Shown piece after piece: positions 26,098 to 35,371 of a stretch of DNA of 64,000 nucleotides. A program made the translations under genes and the position numbers. The DNA is taken from positions 2,418,001 through 2,482,000 of the forward strand of contig NZ_CP109583.1 in assembly GCF_036250755.1 (NCBI RefSeq), in the 5' to 3' direction. The notes beneath the pieces are model-generated. The model had not been told where the DNA came from. It made no database searches and saw only the letters and a list, made by a program, of their open reading frames with translations. The stretch's first letter is position 1; every line of letters begins with the position of its first letter. This DNA is from Streptomyces uncialis (GTDB lineage Bacteria > Actinomycetota > Actinomycetes > Streptomycetales > Streptomycetaceae).

Positions 26098-26386
26098 AGA
26101 GCCGGTGCCGTCGCACCCTCATGTGACGGTCCGTCGGGTGCGAGCGCATCTCCACCGGCTCCCCGCACCAGCGGGGCGGCCCGCCCCACCGCCCCGTCCG
26201 CAGGGGATCACCGCAGGTCACCGCCGCCCGCGCCGGGCCACTCAGGTGATCTTCCGGCGGTACGTCCGCGCGGGTGGCCCGGCCCCGTACGGCGCACTCC
26301 CCCTCGCGGGTCCGGCCGGGCGGGAGCAGGGTGTACGCGGGAAAAGTCCCTCGCTCCGGACGGGCGGCGGGGGAATACTCGTACAG

Positions 26387-27973
26387 GTGCTTCTCACCGT
26401 CACCACCACCGGTACCCCCGAGCGTCCCGCGACCGACCTGGGATTCCTGCTGCACAAGCACCCGGACGGCTGCCAGGCGTTCTCCACGTCCCATGGCACC
26501 GCGCACGTCTTCTACCCGGAGGCGGCGCCCGGGCGCTGCACGGCGGCGCTGCTGCTGGAGGTCGACCCCGTGGCGCTGGTCCGCAGGAGCAAGGGCCCGG
26601 GGGGCTCCCCCGATCCGACGCACGCGAGCTATGTGAACGACCGTCCGTACGCGGCGACCTCGCTGCTCGCGGTGGCCCTCGCCCGGGTGTTCTCCAGCGC
26701 GCTGAGCGGTCGGTGCAAGGCGATGCCCGAGCGGGCCGCGCAGCCGCTGCCGCTGCGGATCGAGGTGCCCTCGCTGTCCGCGCGGGGCGGCCCCGAGCTG
26801 GTGCGCGCGCTGTTCGCGCCGCTCGGCTGGACGGTCACCGCGACCCCGGTGCCGCTGGACGAGCGGTTCCCCGAGTGGGGCGACTCCCGCTGTGTGGACC
26901 TGGTCCTGGAGGGCACGGAACACACTCTCGGCCAGGCCCTGCGGCATCTGTACGTACTGATGCCGGTGCTGGACGACGCCAAGCACTACTGGGTGTCGCC
27001 GGACGAGGTCGACAAACTGCTGCGCGCCGGGGAGGGCTGGCTGGCCGGCCACCCGGAGCAGCAGGTCATCGTGGGCCGCTATCTGTCGCACCGGGGGGCC
27101 CTGGCGCGTACCGCGCTGGAACGGCTGGCGCTGGAGCGGCTCGCCGAGAGCGACGGCACCGGGATCGAGGAGATCGACAACGCCGTCGACGAGGCCACGG
27201 ACACCGAGGAGAAGCCCGTGCCGCTGGCGGTGGCCCGCCGGGAGGCGATCACGGCCGCGCTGCGTGAGAGCGGCGCGGCGCGGGTCGTGGATCTGGGCTG
27301 CGGTCAGGGACAGCTGGTGCAGGCCCTGCTGAAGGACCCGCGCTTCACGCGGATCGCGGGGGTCGATGTGTCGACCCGGGCGCTCGCGGTCGCCGCGCGG
27401 CGGTTGCGGCTGGACCGGATGGGCGAGCGGCAGGCGGCGCGGGCGACGCTGTTCCAGGGCTCGCTCACGTACACGGACCCCAGGCTGGAGGGGTACGACG
27501 CGGCCGTGCTGTGCGAGGTGATCGAGCATGTCGACCCGGCGCGGCTGCCCGCGCTGGAGTACGCCGTGTTCGGAGCCGCGCGCCCCGGGACGGTCGTGGT
27601 GACGACCCCGAACTCCGAGTACAACGTGCGCTGGGAGTCGCTGCCCGCGGGCCAGGTACGCCACCGCGACCACCGGTTCGAGTGGCGCCGCGACGAGTTC
27701 CGGGAGTGGGCAGGCTCGGTGGCCCGGCGCCACGGCTACACCGTGGAGCTGCGACAGGTCGGACCGGACGACCCGGAGGTGGGCCCGCCCACCCAGCTCG
27801 CCCTGTTCCAGCGGGACGACGAAGCGAGCGCGACAGCGCGTACGGCCGAGCGGGCGGGTACGGGCACTGTCGCGGGCACAGGCACAGGCACAGGCACTCT
27901 CGCGAACGCGGGCAATGTCTCGCACACGGGCAACGCGCCCACCGACGCGGTGAGGGAGGACGGAGCGGCATGA
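26387..27973 (+). CDS. hen1: 3' terminal RNA ribose 2'-O-methyltransferase Hen1
   Basis: A 528-aa bacterial Hen1. The N-terminal half is the ligase-activating domain (LLTVTTTGTPERPATDLGFL, then LHKHPDGCQAF). The C-terminal half is a Rossmann methyltransferase: SAM motif VVDLGCGQGQLVQALL and metal-binding EVIEHVDPARL. It methylates the 3'-terminal ribose of cleaved RNA so that Pnkp1-mediated religation yields a protected junction. The start is taken as GTG 26387 because homologues begin at this LLT segment; no good ribosome binding site is present and AATACT lies just upstream, so the mRNA may be leaderless. The C-terminal 60 residues are a Thr/Gly/Ala-rich tail. The stop overlaps the Pnkp ATG (ATGA). 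Confidence 0.93.
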   Translation: MLLTVTTTGTPERPATDLGFLLHKHPDGCQAFSTSHGTAHVFYPEAAPGRCTAALLLEVDPVALVRRSKGPGGSPDPTHASYVNDRPYAATSLLAVALARVFSSALSGRCKAMPERAAQPLPLRIEVPSLSARGGPELVRALFAPLGWTVTATPVPLDERFPEWGDSRCVDLVLEGTEHTLGQALRHLYVLMPVLDDAKHYWVSPDEVDKLLRAGEGWLAGHPEQQVIVGRYLSHRGALARTALERLALERLAESDGTGIEEIDNAVDEATDTEEKPVPLAVARREAITAALRESGAARVVDLGCGQGQLVQALLKDPRFTRIAGVDVSTRALAVAARRLRLDRMGERQAARATLFQGSLTYTDPRLEGYDAAVLCEVIEHVDPARLPALEYAVFGAARPGTVVVTTPNSEYNVRWESLPAGQVRHRDHRFEWRRDEFREWAGSVARRHGYTVELRQVGPDDPEVGPPTQLALFQRDDEASATARTAERAGTGTVAGTGTGTGTLANAGNVSHTGNAPTDAVREDGAA

Positions 27974-30732
27974 ACGACGCAGTGAACACCGGCGCGGGGT
28001 CCACGTCGGACACCGGATCGCGGGCAGCACGGGACACCGACCGGGCCACGCCCCAGGACGCCTCACGTGACACGACGCGGGACGCCCCACCGGCCACCGC
28101 ACCGGACACCGGACCGGACATCGCTCGGCACGCCGCGCAGGTAGCCACACCGAACACCACACCGGACACCGCACCGGACACCGCGCTCGTCACCGCGCCG
28201 GGGGCTCCCGCCCGCACGCTGCCGGTCACCGATCTGTCCCTCGTGGTGCTCGTCGGAGCGTCCGGCTCCGGCAAGTCGACCTTCGCCCGCAGACACTTCC
28301 GGCCGACCGAGGTGCTCTCCAGCGACTTCTGCCGGGGGCTGGTCGCGGACGACGAGAACGACCAGTCGGCGTCCGGCGACGCCTTCGACGTGCTCCACTA
28401 CATCGCGGGCAAGCGTCTCGCGGCGGGCCGCCGGACCGTCGTGGACGCCACCAATGTGCAGTCCTCGGCGCGGGCCGGGCTGATCCGGCTGGCCCGGGAG
28501 CACGATGTCCTGCCCATCGCGATCGTGCTCGACGTGCCCGAGGCGGTGTGCGCGCGGCGCAACGCCGAGCGGGCCGACCGCGCGGACATGCCCGCGCATG
28601 TGATCCGCCGTCACCAGCGCGAACTGCGGTGTTCGCTGCGGGGACTGGAGCGCGAGGGCTTCCGCAAGGTCCATGTGCTGCGGGGGACCGAGGAGATCGA
28701 CGCGGCCCGGATCGTCACCGAGAAGCGGTACAACGACCTGTCCCACCTCACCGGACCGTTCGACCTGATCGGGGACGTCCATGGCTGCCGCTCCGAGCTG
28801 GAGACACTGCTCACCGCGCTCGGCTACGCCGACGGGGTCCACCCCGAGGGCCGTACGGCCGTCTTCGTGGGCGACCTGGTCGACCGGGGACCGGACAGTC
28901 CCGGGGTGCTGCGCCGGGTCATGGGCATGGTCTCCGCAGGGAGCGCGCTGTGCGTGCCCGGCAACCACGAGAACAAGCTGGGCCGCTGGCTGAAGGGCCG
29001 CAAGGTGCGGCTCACCCATGGGCTGCCGGAGACGGTGGCGCAGCTGGAGCGCGAGAGCGAGGAGTTCCGGGCGGAGGTCGCCGCGTTCGTGGACGGGCTG
29101 GTCGGCCACTATGTGCTGGACGGCGGCAGGCTCGTCGTCTCGCACGCGGGTCTGCCGGAGAAGTACCACGGCCGTACCTCGGGCCGGGTGCGTTCGCACG
29201 CGCTGTACGGGGACACCACCGGGGAGACCGACGAGTTCGGGCTGCCGGTGCGCTACCCGTGGGCAGAGGAGTACCGGGGCGCCGCGGCCGTCGTGTACGG
29301 CCACACCCCGGTGCCGCAGGCCCGCTGGCTGAACAACACCCTGTGCCTGGACACCGGCTGTGTGTTCGGCGGGAAGCTGACGGCGCTGCGCTATCCGGAG
29401 CGCGAGCTGGTGGACGTCCCGGCCGAGCGGGTCTGGTACGAGCCGGTCCGGCCGCTGGTCGCCGAGGTGCCCGGCGGGCACGACGGACGGCCCCTGGCCC
29501 TGTCCGACGTGCACGGCCGCCGGACCGTGGAGACCCGGTACGGGGGCCGGGTCGCGGTGCGCGAGGAGAACGCGGCGGCGGCGCTGGAGGTCATGAGCCG
29601 GTTCGCGGTCGACCCCCGGCTGATGCCGTATCTGCCGCCGACGATGGCCCCGACCGCCACCTCCCGGGAGGACGGCTTCCTGGAGCACCCGGCGGAGGCG
29701 TTCGCCCAGTACGCGGCCGACGGGGTGGCGCGGGTGGTGTGCGAGGAGAAGCACATGGGCTCCCGGGCGGTGGTCCTGGTCTGCCGGGACGCGGCGGCGG
29801 CCCGTGAGCGGTTCGGGGTCGACGGTCCCACCGGCTCCCTCTACACCCGGACGGGTCGCCCTTTCCTGGACGACGCGGCGCTCACCGAGGAACTTCTGGG
29901 ACGGCTGCGGACGGCCGCGGGCAAGGCCGGGCTCTGGGAGGCGCTGGACACCGACTGGCTGCTGCTCGACGCGGAGCTGATGCCCTGGTCGCTGAAGGCG
30001 TCCGGGCTGCTGCGCGCGCAGTACGCGGCGGTCGGCGCCGCCGCGGGCGCGGCCCTGCCGAGGGCGGTCGCGGCCCTGGAGGCCGCCGCCGCGCGGGGTG
30101 TCGACGTCGGCGGGCTGGCGGACGCGCAGCGCGGACGGGCCGTGGACACCGCCGCGTTCACCGAGGCGTACCGACGGTACTGCCGGCCGACCGACGGTCT
30201 CGACGGGGTACGGCTCGCGCCGTTCCAGATCCTCGCGGTACGTGGCCGGTCGCTGGCCGGGCTGCCGCACGACGAACAGCTCGCCCTCCTCGACCGGCTG
30301 GTGGAGCACGACCCGACCGGGCTGCTCCAGGGCACCCGGCGCCTCATGGTGGACACCGGGGACGAGGAGTCGGTGCGCGCGGGTGTCGATTGGTGGCTGG
30401 AGCTGACCGGCGCCGGGGGCGAGGGCATGGTGGTCAAGCCGCTCCAGGCGCTGGTGCGGGGCGCGCGGGACCGGCTCGTGCAGCCCGGCGTCAAATGCCG
30501 GGGCCGTGAGTACCTGCGGATCGTCTACGGACCCGAGTACACCCGTCCCGAACACCTGGAACGGCTGCGCTCGCGGCACCTCGGGCACAAGCGCTCGCTG
30601 GCACTGCGTGAGTACGCGCTGGGGCTGGAGGCGCTGGAACGGCTGGCCGAGGGGGAGCCGCTGTGGCGGGTCCACGAGGCGGTGTTCGCGGTCCTGGCCC
30701 TGGAGTCGGAGCCGGTCGACCCCCGGCTGTGA
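27970..30732 (+). CDS. pnkp: Polynucleotide kinase-phosphatase with ligase-like domain (Pnkp)
   Basis: A 920-aa RNA-repair enzyme. The first ~80 residues are a low-complexity Asp/Thr/Pro/Ala linker (repeated TPDT/APDT units). It is followed by the 5' kinase (P-loop GASGSGKSTF near residue 97), a metallophosphatase (GDVHGCRSE, GDLVDRGPDS, GNHEN) and a nucleotidyltransferase domain with the AMP-accepting lysine in EEKHMGSRAVV near residue 594. It acts with Hen1, encoded immediately upstream with a 4-bp overlap, to heal and seal RNAs cut by ribotoxins. The N-terminal extension is not part of the enzymatic core and is probably disordered. A strong hairpin follows the stop. Confidence 0.95.
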   Translation: MNDAVNTGAGSTSDTGSRAARDTDRATPQDASRDTTRDAPPATAPDTGPDIARHAAQVATPNTTPDTAPDTALVTAPGAPARTLPVTDLSLVVLVGASGSGKSTFARRHFRPTEVLSSDFCRGLVADDENDQSASGDAFDVLHYIAGKRLAAGRRTVVDATNVQSSARAGLIRLAREHDVLPIAIVLDVPEAVCARRNAERADRADMPAHVIRRHQRELRCSLRGLEREGFRKVHVLRGTEEIDAARIVTEKRYNDLSHLTGPFDLIGDVHGCRSELETLLTALGYADGVHPEGRTAVFVGDLVDRGPDSPGVLRRVMGMVSAGSALCVPGNHENKLGRWLKGRKVRLTHGLPETVAQLERESEEFRAEVAAFVDGLVGHYVLDGGRLVVSHAGLPEKYHGRTSGRVRSHALYGDTTGETDEFGLPVRYPWAEEYRGAAAVVYGHTPVPQARWLNNTLCLDTGCVFGGKLTALRYPERELVDVPAERVWYEPVRPLVAEVPGGHDGRPLALSDVHGRRTVETRYGGRVAVREENAAAALEVMSRFAVDPRLMPYLPPTMAPTATSREDGFLEHPAEAFAQYAADGVARVVCEEKHMGSRAVVLVCRDAAAARERFGVDGPTGSLYTRTGRPFLDDAALTEELLGRLRTAAGKAGLWEALDTDWLLLDAELMPWSLKASGLLRAQYAAVGAAAGAALPRAVAALEAAAARGVDVGGLADAQRGRAVDTAAFTEAYRRYCRPTDGLDGVRLAPFQILAVRGRSLAGLPHDEQLALLDRLVEHDPTGLLQGTRRLMVDTGDEESVRAGVDWWLELTGAGGEGMVVKPLQALVRGARDRLVQPGVKCRGREYLRIVYGPEYTRPEHLERLRSRHLGHKRSLALREYALGLEALERLAEGEPLWRVHEAVFAVLALESEPVDPRL

Positions 30733-30739
30733 GCGGTAC

Positions 30740-30773
30740 GCGCTCCGCGCCCCGGCCCCGGGGCGCGGAGCGC
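30740..30773 (+). terminator. Terminator of the hen1-pnkp operon
   Basis: A perfect 14-bp stem (30740-30753 with 30760-30773), 6-nt loop, 8 nt after the pnkp stop. Confidence 0.8.
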
Positions 30774-30855
30774 CCGCCGTGCCGGGGCACCCCGCTGACC
30801 AGCGGTGACGTCCCCGGTCCGGGCCGGACCGGGGGGCGGCGGGCATGATGGGGGC

Positions 30856-31779
30856 ATGGATCTTCGAGTTTTCACCGAGCCCCAGCAGGGCGCCACGTAC
30901 GACACGCTGCTCCGGGTGGCGCGGACCGCGGAGGAACTGAACTACAGCGCGTTCTTCCGGTCGGACCACTATCTCCACATGGGGGCGGTGGACGGGCTGC
31001 CCGGTCCCACGGACGCGTGGACCACCCTGGCCGGTCTGGCCCGGGAGACCGAGCGGATCAGGCTCGGGACCCTGATGACCGCGGGCACGTTCCGGCTGCC
31101 CGGTGTGCTGGCGATCCAGGTGGCGCAGGTCGATCAGATGTCCGGCGGCCGGGTCGAGCTGGGCCTGGGCTCCGGCTGGTACGAGGAGGAGCACACGGCG
31201 TACGGCATCCCCTTCCCGAAGGAGAAGTTCGGACGGCTGGAGGAGCAGCTGGAGATCCTGACGGGGCTGTGGAACACGCCCGTCGGTGAGCGCTTCGACT
31301 TCGACGGCACCTACTACCAGCTCAAGGACTCCCCCGCGCTGGCGAAGCCCCGGCAGTCCCCGCTGCCGATCCTCATCGGCGGGCACGGGGCGAAGCGCAC
31401 CCCCGCGCTCGCCGCGCGCTTCGCCCATGAGTTCAACATCCCCTTCGCCTCGATCGAGGACAGCGAGCGGCAGTTCGGCCGGGTGCGGGCCGCCACCGAG
31501 GAGGCCGGGCGGGCCCCCTCCGAGCTGGTGTACTCCAACGCGCTGGTGGCTTGTGTGGGCCGCACCGACAAGGAGGTCGCCCGGCGGGCGGCGGTGATCG
31601 GCCGTGAGGTGGACGAGCTGAAGGCCAACGGGCTCGCGGGCTCCCCGGCCGAGGTCGTGGAGAAGCTGGGCCGGTACGCCGCGGTCGGCTCGCAGCGGGT
31701 GTACCTCCAGATGCTGGACCTGGACGACCTGGACCATCTGGAGCTGATCGCCGCCGAGGTCATGCCGCACGTGGCGTGA
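30856..31779 (+). CDS. LLM-class F420-dependent oxidoreductase
   Basis: A 307-aa luciferase-like TIM-barrel protein of the F420-using group. It begins MDLRVFTEPQQGATYDTLLR and contains AFFRSDHYL, the RIRLGTLMTAGTFRLPG strand and GGRVELGLGSGWYEEEH. The predicted cofactor is F420, with an unknown substrate. The ATG at 30856 was chosen because the barrel begins immediately; an upstream ATG at 30846 is out of frame. It stands alone between two terminator-like or repeat regions. Confidence 0.85.
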   Translation: MDLRVFTEPQQGATYDTLLRVARTAEELNYSAFFRSDHYLHMGAVDGLPGPTDAWTTLAGLARETERIRLGTLMTAGTFRLPGVLAIQVAQVDQMSGGRVELGLGSGWYEEEHTAYGIPFPKEKFGRLEEQLEILTGLWNTPVGERFDFDGTYYQLKDSPALAKPRQSPLPILIGGHGAKRTPALAARFAHEFNIPFASIEDSERQFGRVRAATEEAGRAPSELVYSNALVACVGRTDKEVARRAAVIGREVDELKANGLAGSPAEVVEKLGRYAAVGSQRVYLQMLDLDDLDHLELIAAEVMPHVA

Positions 31780-31831
31780 GCCGCACCGGGTACGGGCGCG
31801 CCCAAGGGCCGCCCGTACCCGGCCTCGCACA

Positions 31832-31921
31832 CCCGGGCCCCGCGCACCCCGCCCCACACACCAGCGGCTCCGCGCACCCGGGCCCCGCACATCCCACCCC
31901 ACACACCAGCGGCTCCGCGCA
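31832..31921. repeat. 45-bp tandem duplication
   Basis: Two adjacent 45-bp units (31832-31876 and 31877-31921) starting CCCGGGCCCCGC and ending CAGCGGCTCCGCGCA, with a few differences. They occupy much of the 248-bp gap between convergent genes; nothing else is seen there. Confidence 0.85.
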
Positions 31922-32027
31922 CCCCGTCCCGCCCGCCACCGGCTTCCCGCGTCCCACAGCCCGCGTGCCCGACGGACCGCCCGCCCGACAAGGCCGCGTA
32001 CCCCACGCCATGTGCCCTCGGCCGCCG

Positions 32028-32510
32028 CTACCACCTCTGCGCGCCCAGGTCCCGGCCCGGCAGGGTGCGGTCCGGGGGCGGGAGGCGGCGGATCATCTCC
32101 AGGACGCGGTCACGGCATTCGTCGGCCGCGTCGATCGCCTCCATGCACTGCCAGTACGCCCCCTGGTCCTCCGCCGCGCTGGCGATGCCGACCAGGGCGA
32201 TGCCGACCTCGCCCAGCAGATCGCCGAGGGCGTGGAGGGTGACATGGACGTCCGCGATCCCGGTGAGCCGCGCGGCGCGTATGCCGTCGGGGCCCAGGGA
32301 CGGGATGTGCAGCGCGGAGCAGCCCCGGCCGCCGATCTCGCTCAGCCCCAGCGCCTCGCCCCGCAGCTCGGACAGCCCCGTGACGGCGAGTCTGCTGCCC
32401 ACCGCCTGGGCCAGCGCCTGGGCCTGCCAGGACTCGACCATGACCTCTGCGGCGTCCTCGCTCGCCGCCAGTGCCCCGCCGGTCGCCTTGATGAGTCGCA
32501 CCGCGTCCAT
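32028..32510 (-). CDS. Conserved Streptomyces protein of unknown function (DUF6099-like)
   Basis: A 160-aa protein, mainly helical and soluble, starting MDAVRLIKATGGALAASEDA. From memory it resembles the DUF6099 family, whose function is unknown; this assignment is tentative. Downstream features include a conserved ELRGEALGLSEIG stretch and a C-terminal acidic helix (DAADECRDRVLEMIRRL). It has no operon partner. A longer in-frame N-terminus (to 32561) is possible but is Gly/Pro-rich. Confidence 0.6.
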   Translation of the reverse strand: MDAVRLIKATGGALAASEDAAEVMVESWQAQALAQAVGSRLAVTGLSELRGEALGLSEIGGRGCSALHIPSLGPDGIRAARLTGIADVHVTLHALGDLLGEVGIALVGIASAAEDQGAYWQCMEAIDAADECRDRVLEMIRRLPPPDRTLPGRDLGAQRW

Positions 32511-32674
32511 AGCGCTGCCCCCGCCTTCCTGGATACCGGGAGGCAGAACACCTCCTGGCACCTCTCCTCAGTTCATTACCCAGAGTGAGCGCATCTGAGA
32601 CGAAGAACCAGAGGAAGGCCGAAATCTGTGGACAACCAGTCGATTCACGCACCGCCCACCACTCCGGAGAGTGA

Positions 32675-33172
32675 CTAATAGGGAGGAGTGTGCTCCGGTT
32701 CGTCCACAGGTGCGGGGCGGCCCGTGCCGTCGGAACGGCCGGGCGTGGGGGCCGGGAACCGCTGCTCGTTGCGTTCGATCTTCGCGGCCAGCGCCGTCAG
32801 CGGGTCCACGCCCACGGCCGCGCAGAACTGGAGCAGATAGGCGAGCACGTCCGCGACCTCGTCCCTGACCCGGTGTGCCTGCCCCGGATCGTCCATCACC
32901 CGCGCGGACTCCTCGGGGGTCGACCACTGGAAGATCTCCACCAGTTCCGACGCCTCGACGCTCAGCGCGGCGACCAGGTTCTTCGGGGTGTGGAACGGCT
33001 GCCAGTGGCGGGCCTCGGCGAACGCGACCAGCCGGCGGCCCAGTTCCGCCGCCGAGGGCCCGTCGCCGTCACCGTCGGGTCCCGGCCATCCGGGCGCGGG
33101 CGGTACGGCGGACGGCCCCGCGCCGGGGTGGCGGGGGTGCGGGGAACCGGGGGGCTGAGGGGTCGTCGGCAT
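32675..33172 (-). CDS. MazG-like nucleotide pyrophosphohydrolase
   Basis: A 165-aa all-alpha NTP pyrophosphatase. The metal-binding EExxE-type and ExxD motifs are seen as VEASELVEIFQW and RDEVADVLAYLL, near residues 78 and 112. Length and the preceding HTPKNLVAAL segment match the RS21-C6/MazG-like dNTPases that clear modified nucleotides. About 45 Pro/Gly-rich residues precede the core. The ATG at 33172 overlaps the TGA of the upstream ATPase gene, implying coupled translation. A GTG at 33175 would also overlap. A second MazG-like gene lies 2.2 kb away. Confidence 0.85.
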   Translation of the reverse strand: MPTTPQPPGSPHPRHPGAGPSAVPPAPGWPGPDGDGDGPSAAELGRRLVAFAEARHWQPFHTPKNLVAALSVEASELVEIFQWSTPEESARVMDDPGQAHRVRDEVADVLAYLLQFCAAVGVDPLTALAAKIERNEQRFPAPTPGRSDGTGRPAPVDEPEHTPPY

Positions 33173-34479
33173 CACCGTCCCAGGTCTACCACGGTGAGCA
33201 TCCCGGCCTCCGACCCGTGTCCGCCCTCGGACCGGTATCCGTCACCGGCCCCGTATCCGTCACCGGCCGGGTGGTGTCCGTCCGCGGCCGTTCCGGCGGC
33301 GGCGACGCCCTCCCGGACCGCCGTGGCGTCCCGTACCGAGCCCACCAGCCGCACATGGCCGCGTGCGCACATCGACGCGGCGAGCCGGGCCAGCGCCCGG
33401 GTCTGCCGGTTGTCCAGACAGCGGTCGAAGTCGTCGGCGAGGACCGTGAGGCACTGGAACGCGGCCGGGACCTCGGCCACCGGGTCCACGTCGAGCACCC
33501 CGGGCCCGGTGAGCAGTACCAGGGCCAGGGCGAGATAGCGCAACTCGCCGTCCCCGAGCCGGTGCAGCGGCGTGAGATGGCCGTCCCCCCGGTCCAGCAC
33601 CGCGCGGACCGTGCCGTCGGGCCGGTCCTCGGTCCGGACATCGGCCACCGGACCGGCGCATCCCGCGCGGGCGGCGGCGACGAACCTGGCGTGCCGCTGG
33701 GGGCATTCCGCGCGGGTGCGGCGCAGCACCGCGGCGAGGTTCCCGCAGTCGGTCCGCAGCCGTCCGTGCTCCGGACCCGGACGCGTTCCGGCACGGCCGG
33801 GCGCGGTGGCGGGGGTCGCGGTGGCAAGGGCGCGCATCCGGTCGGGGCGCGGATCGCAGACGAACACCGAGCGCAGGGCGACGACGAGTTGTTCGGCCGC
33901 GGCGAGCACCAGCCGTTGTCCTTCGGTGCTGCCCGCGACCCGCAGCGGCAGCAGGGCCGTGCCCAGCCGGTCGTCGGGGAGCGGGGCATGGGTCACCCGG
34001 GCGCCGCCGCCGGTGTGCCAGGCGGCCTGCACGGTGCGGCGGCGCGGATCGCGCAGCGCGCTGCTGAGCAGGACGGTGCCGTCGGCGGTGGTCAGCCGTT
34101 CGGCCACGAGCCGCAGTTCGGGTTCCGCCTGGATCGTGAGGTCGAGCCGCACCGGACCGGCCGGGCCTGCGGTGGTGCAGCCGAGCCGGAACCCCCGGCG
34201 CCGCTGCGGGTCGGGGCGGGCGCGTTCCGGTACCCAGGCGCCGGGGTCGGGGAACGTCTCGTCGAGCGGGGCACCGCCGCCGAGCCGCGCGAGTGCCTCG
34301 TACCCGCGCAGGGCGCTCGTACGGCCGCTGCCGCTCGGGCCGCTGAGGAACGTCAGCGGGCCGCATCCGAAGGTGGTGCCCAGATGCGCGGCGCACGCGG
34401 TGAGACGCAGTTCGGTGAGGCCGGGCCGCACCGGCGGTCGCAGGACCGGGGCGGCCCCGGCAAGGGTGAGCGGGGTCAT
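33172..34479 (-). CDS. RecF/SMC-like ATPase with altered Walker A lysine
   Basis: A 435-aa ABC-type ATPase of the RecF/SMC-like group (AAA_21-like). The P-loop reads GPSGSGRTSAL near residue 47, with Arg replacing the catalytic Lys. A signature-like segment LGDGELRYLALALVLL and a Walker B-like LTVLADDFDRCLDNRQ are present near residues 318 and 350. No coiled coil of SMC length is seen. The C-terminal 50 residues are Gly/Asp-rich, with GDGYGAGDGYR repeats. It is in an operon with the MazG-like gene (1-3 nt overlap). K-to-R in the P-loop usually weakens ATP hydrolysis, so it may be a binding-only sensor. Confidence 0.7.
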   Translation of the reverse strand: MTPLTLAGAAPVLRPPVRPGLTELRLTACAAHLGTTFGCGPLTFLSGPSGSGRTSALRGYEALARLGGGAPLDETFPDPGAWVPERARPDPQRRRGFRLGCTTAGPAGPVRLDLTIQAEPELRLVAERLTTADGTVLLSSALRDPRRRTVQAAWHTGGGARVTHAPLPDDRLGTALLPLRVAGSTEGQRLVLAAAEQLVVALRSVFVCDPRPDRMRALATATPATAPGRAGTRPGPEHGRLRTDCGNLAAVLRRTRAECPQRHARFVAAARAGCAGPVADVRTEDRPDGTVRAVLDRGDGHLTPLHRLGDGELRYLALALVLLTGPGVLDVDPVAEVPAAFQCLTVLADDFDRCLDNRQTRALARLAASMCARGHVRLVGSVRDATAVREGVAAAGTAADGHHPAGDGYGAGDGYRSEGGHGSEAGMLTVVDLGR

Positions 34480-34619
34480 CCCTGGACGGTAGGGACCGTC
34501 GGTGGCGGCGAACCGTTACCTCCGTACGGCTTTCCTACGAACGGGGGAACGCCGGGCCGGGGGCTGCCGGATCAGTTCCGGCAGCACCCGGCCCGGCGGC
34601 CGTCGGCGCGGTGGCCTGG

Positions 34620-35003
34620 TCAGGGGAACGACGCGCCCGCGACCAGGCCCTTGATCTCCGTGCCGGGCGGGGCCAGCAGGAAGACGTTCCGGTCGACCCG
34701 GTGCATCCCGCTGCCCAGGCCGAACACCACCCCGCTGCTGAAGTCCAGCACCCGCTTGGCGACATCCGTCTCCGCGCCGGTGAGGTCCAGCAGCACCGGG
34801 ATGCCGGACATCAGGGTCTCGGCGACCTCTCGGGCGTCCGAGAAGACATTGACCCGCAGTACCACGAAACGGCGTCTGGGTTCGGTCTCGGGTTCGCGTT
34901 CGGCCCGGTGGCCCGGCCATGAGGGCCACTCGTCCCGCCCCCGGAGCGGAACGACCTGGGCGAGCCCCTCCCACTGTTCATCTGTGACGTCGTGGCTGTT
35001 CAA
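34620..35003 (-). CDS. SepF-like cell-division protein (SflB type)
   Basis: A 127-aa protein carrying the SepF fold: VLRVNVFSDAREVAETLMSG, IPVLLDLTGAETDVAKRVLD and FSSGVVFGLGSGMHRVDRNV. SepF proteins polymerise and link FtsZ to the membrane; streptomycetes have additional SepF-like paralogues (SflA, SflB), and this one fits SflB by size and neighbourhood. The classical N-terminal membrane-binding helix is not evident. The start is TTG 35003, with GGACGG/GGGGTGGG upstream, because no ATG or GTG is available before the fold. Confidence 0.8.
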   Translation of the reverse strand: MNSHDVTDEQWEGLAQVVPLRGRDEWPSWPGHRAEREPETEPRRRFVVLRVNVFSDAREVAETLMSGIPVLLDLTGAETDVAKRVLDFSSGVVFGLGSGMHRVDRNVFLLAPPGTEIKGLVAGASFP

Positions 35004-35371
35004 CGGCCCACCCCGTCCTGGCTCGCACTCGTCTTACGCACCACACCATTCTTACGTCACCTCACCCGATCGGCCCAACAGCGACACGGGTGGGAGTCGA
35101 CCGCCGACGGAAATCCGACGGTCGTACGAAGGACGTACCCCGCGACCGGGGCACGGAAATCCTCCTTGGCGGGGTGTCTCGCGCGGACCTGGACGGACGG
35201 GTGTCCGTGCTCGGCCGCACCGCGGGCGGCTGAACGACTGGCCTGCCGACGGGGCCGGCCGGGTCCCGTCGGCTGAGGGGCGGTCAACTCCCCGCGACAT
35301 GGCCGAACCGCGTCGCGCCGCGCGGGAACTCACCTGGTACGGCGCGACGTTGGACGGTACGCGGTAGGTGC
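35004..35371. promoter_or_regulatory. 368-bp gap with direct repeats upstream of the SepF-like gene
   Basis: Two copies of TCTTACG (35032-35038 and 35050-35056), 18 bp apart, lie 30-50 bp upstream of the SepF-like start. On the minus strand they read CGTAAGA and could include -10-type sequence or a regulator site. The remainder contains no convincing gene. Confidence 0.35.

Noticed and set aside
26054..26161. ydaO (c-di-AMP) riboswitch
   Set aside because: Position upstream of an envelope gene fits, but I could not align the conserved core of that riboswitch to the sequence.
28063..32034. A 1,323-codon open frame on the minus strand
   Set aside because: It spans antisense to Pnkp and the F420-type oxidoreductase, both with clear motifs; no start signal or recognisable domain.
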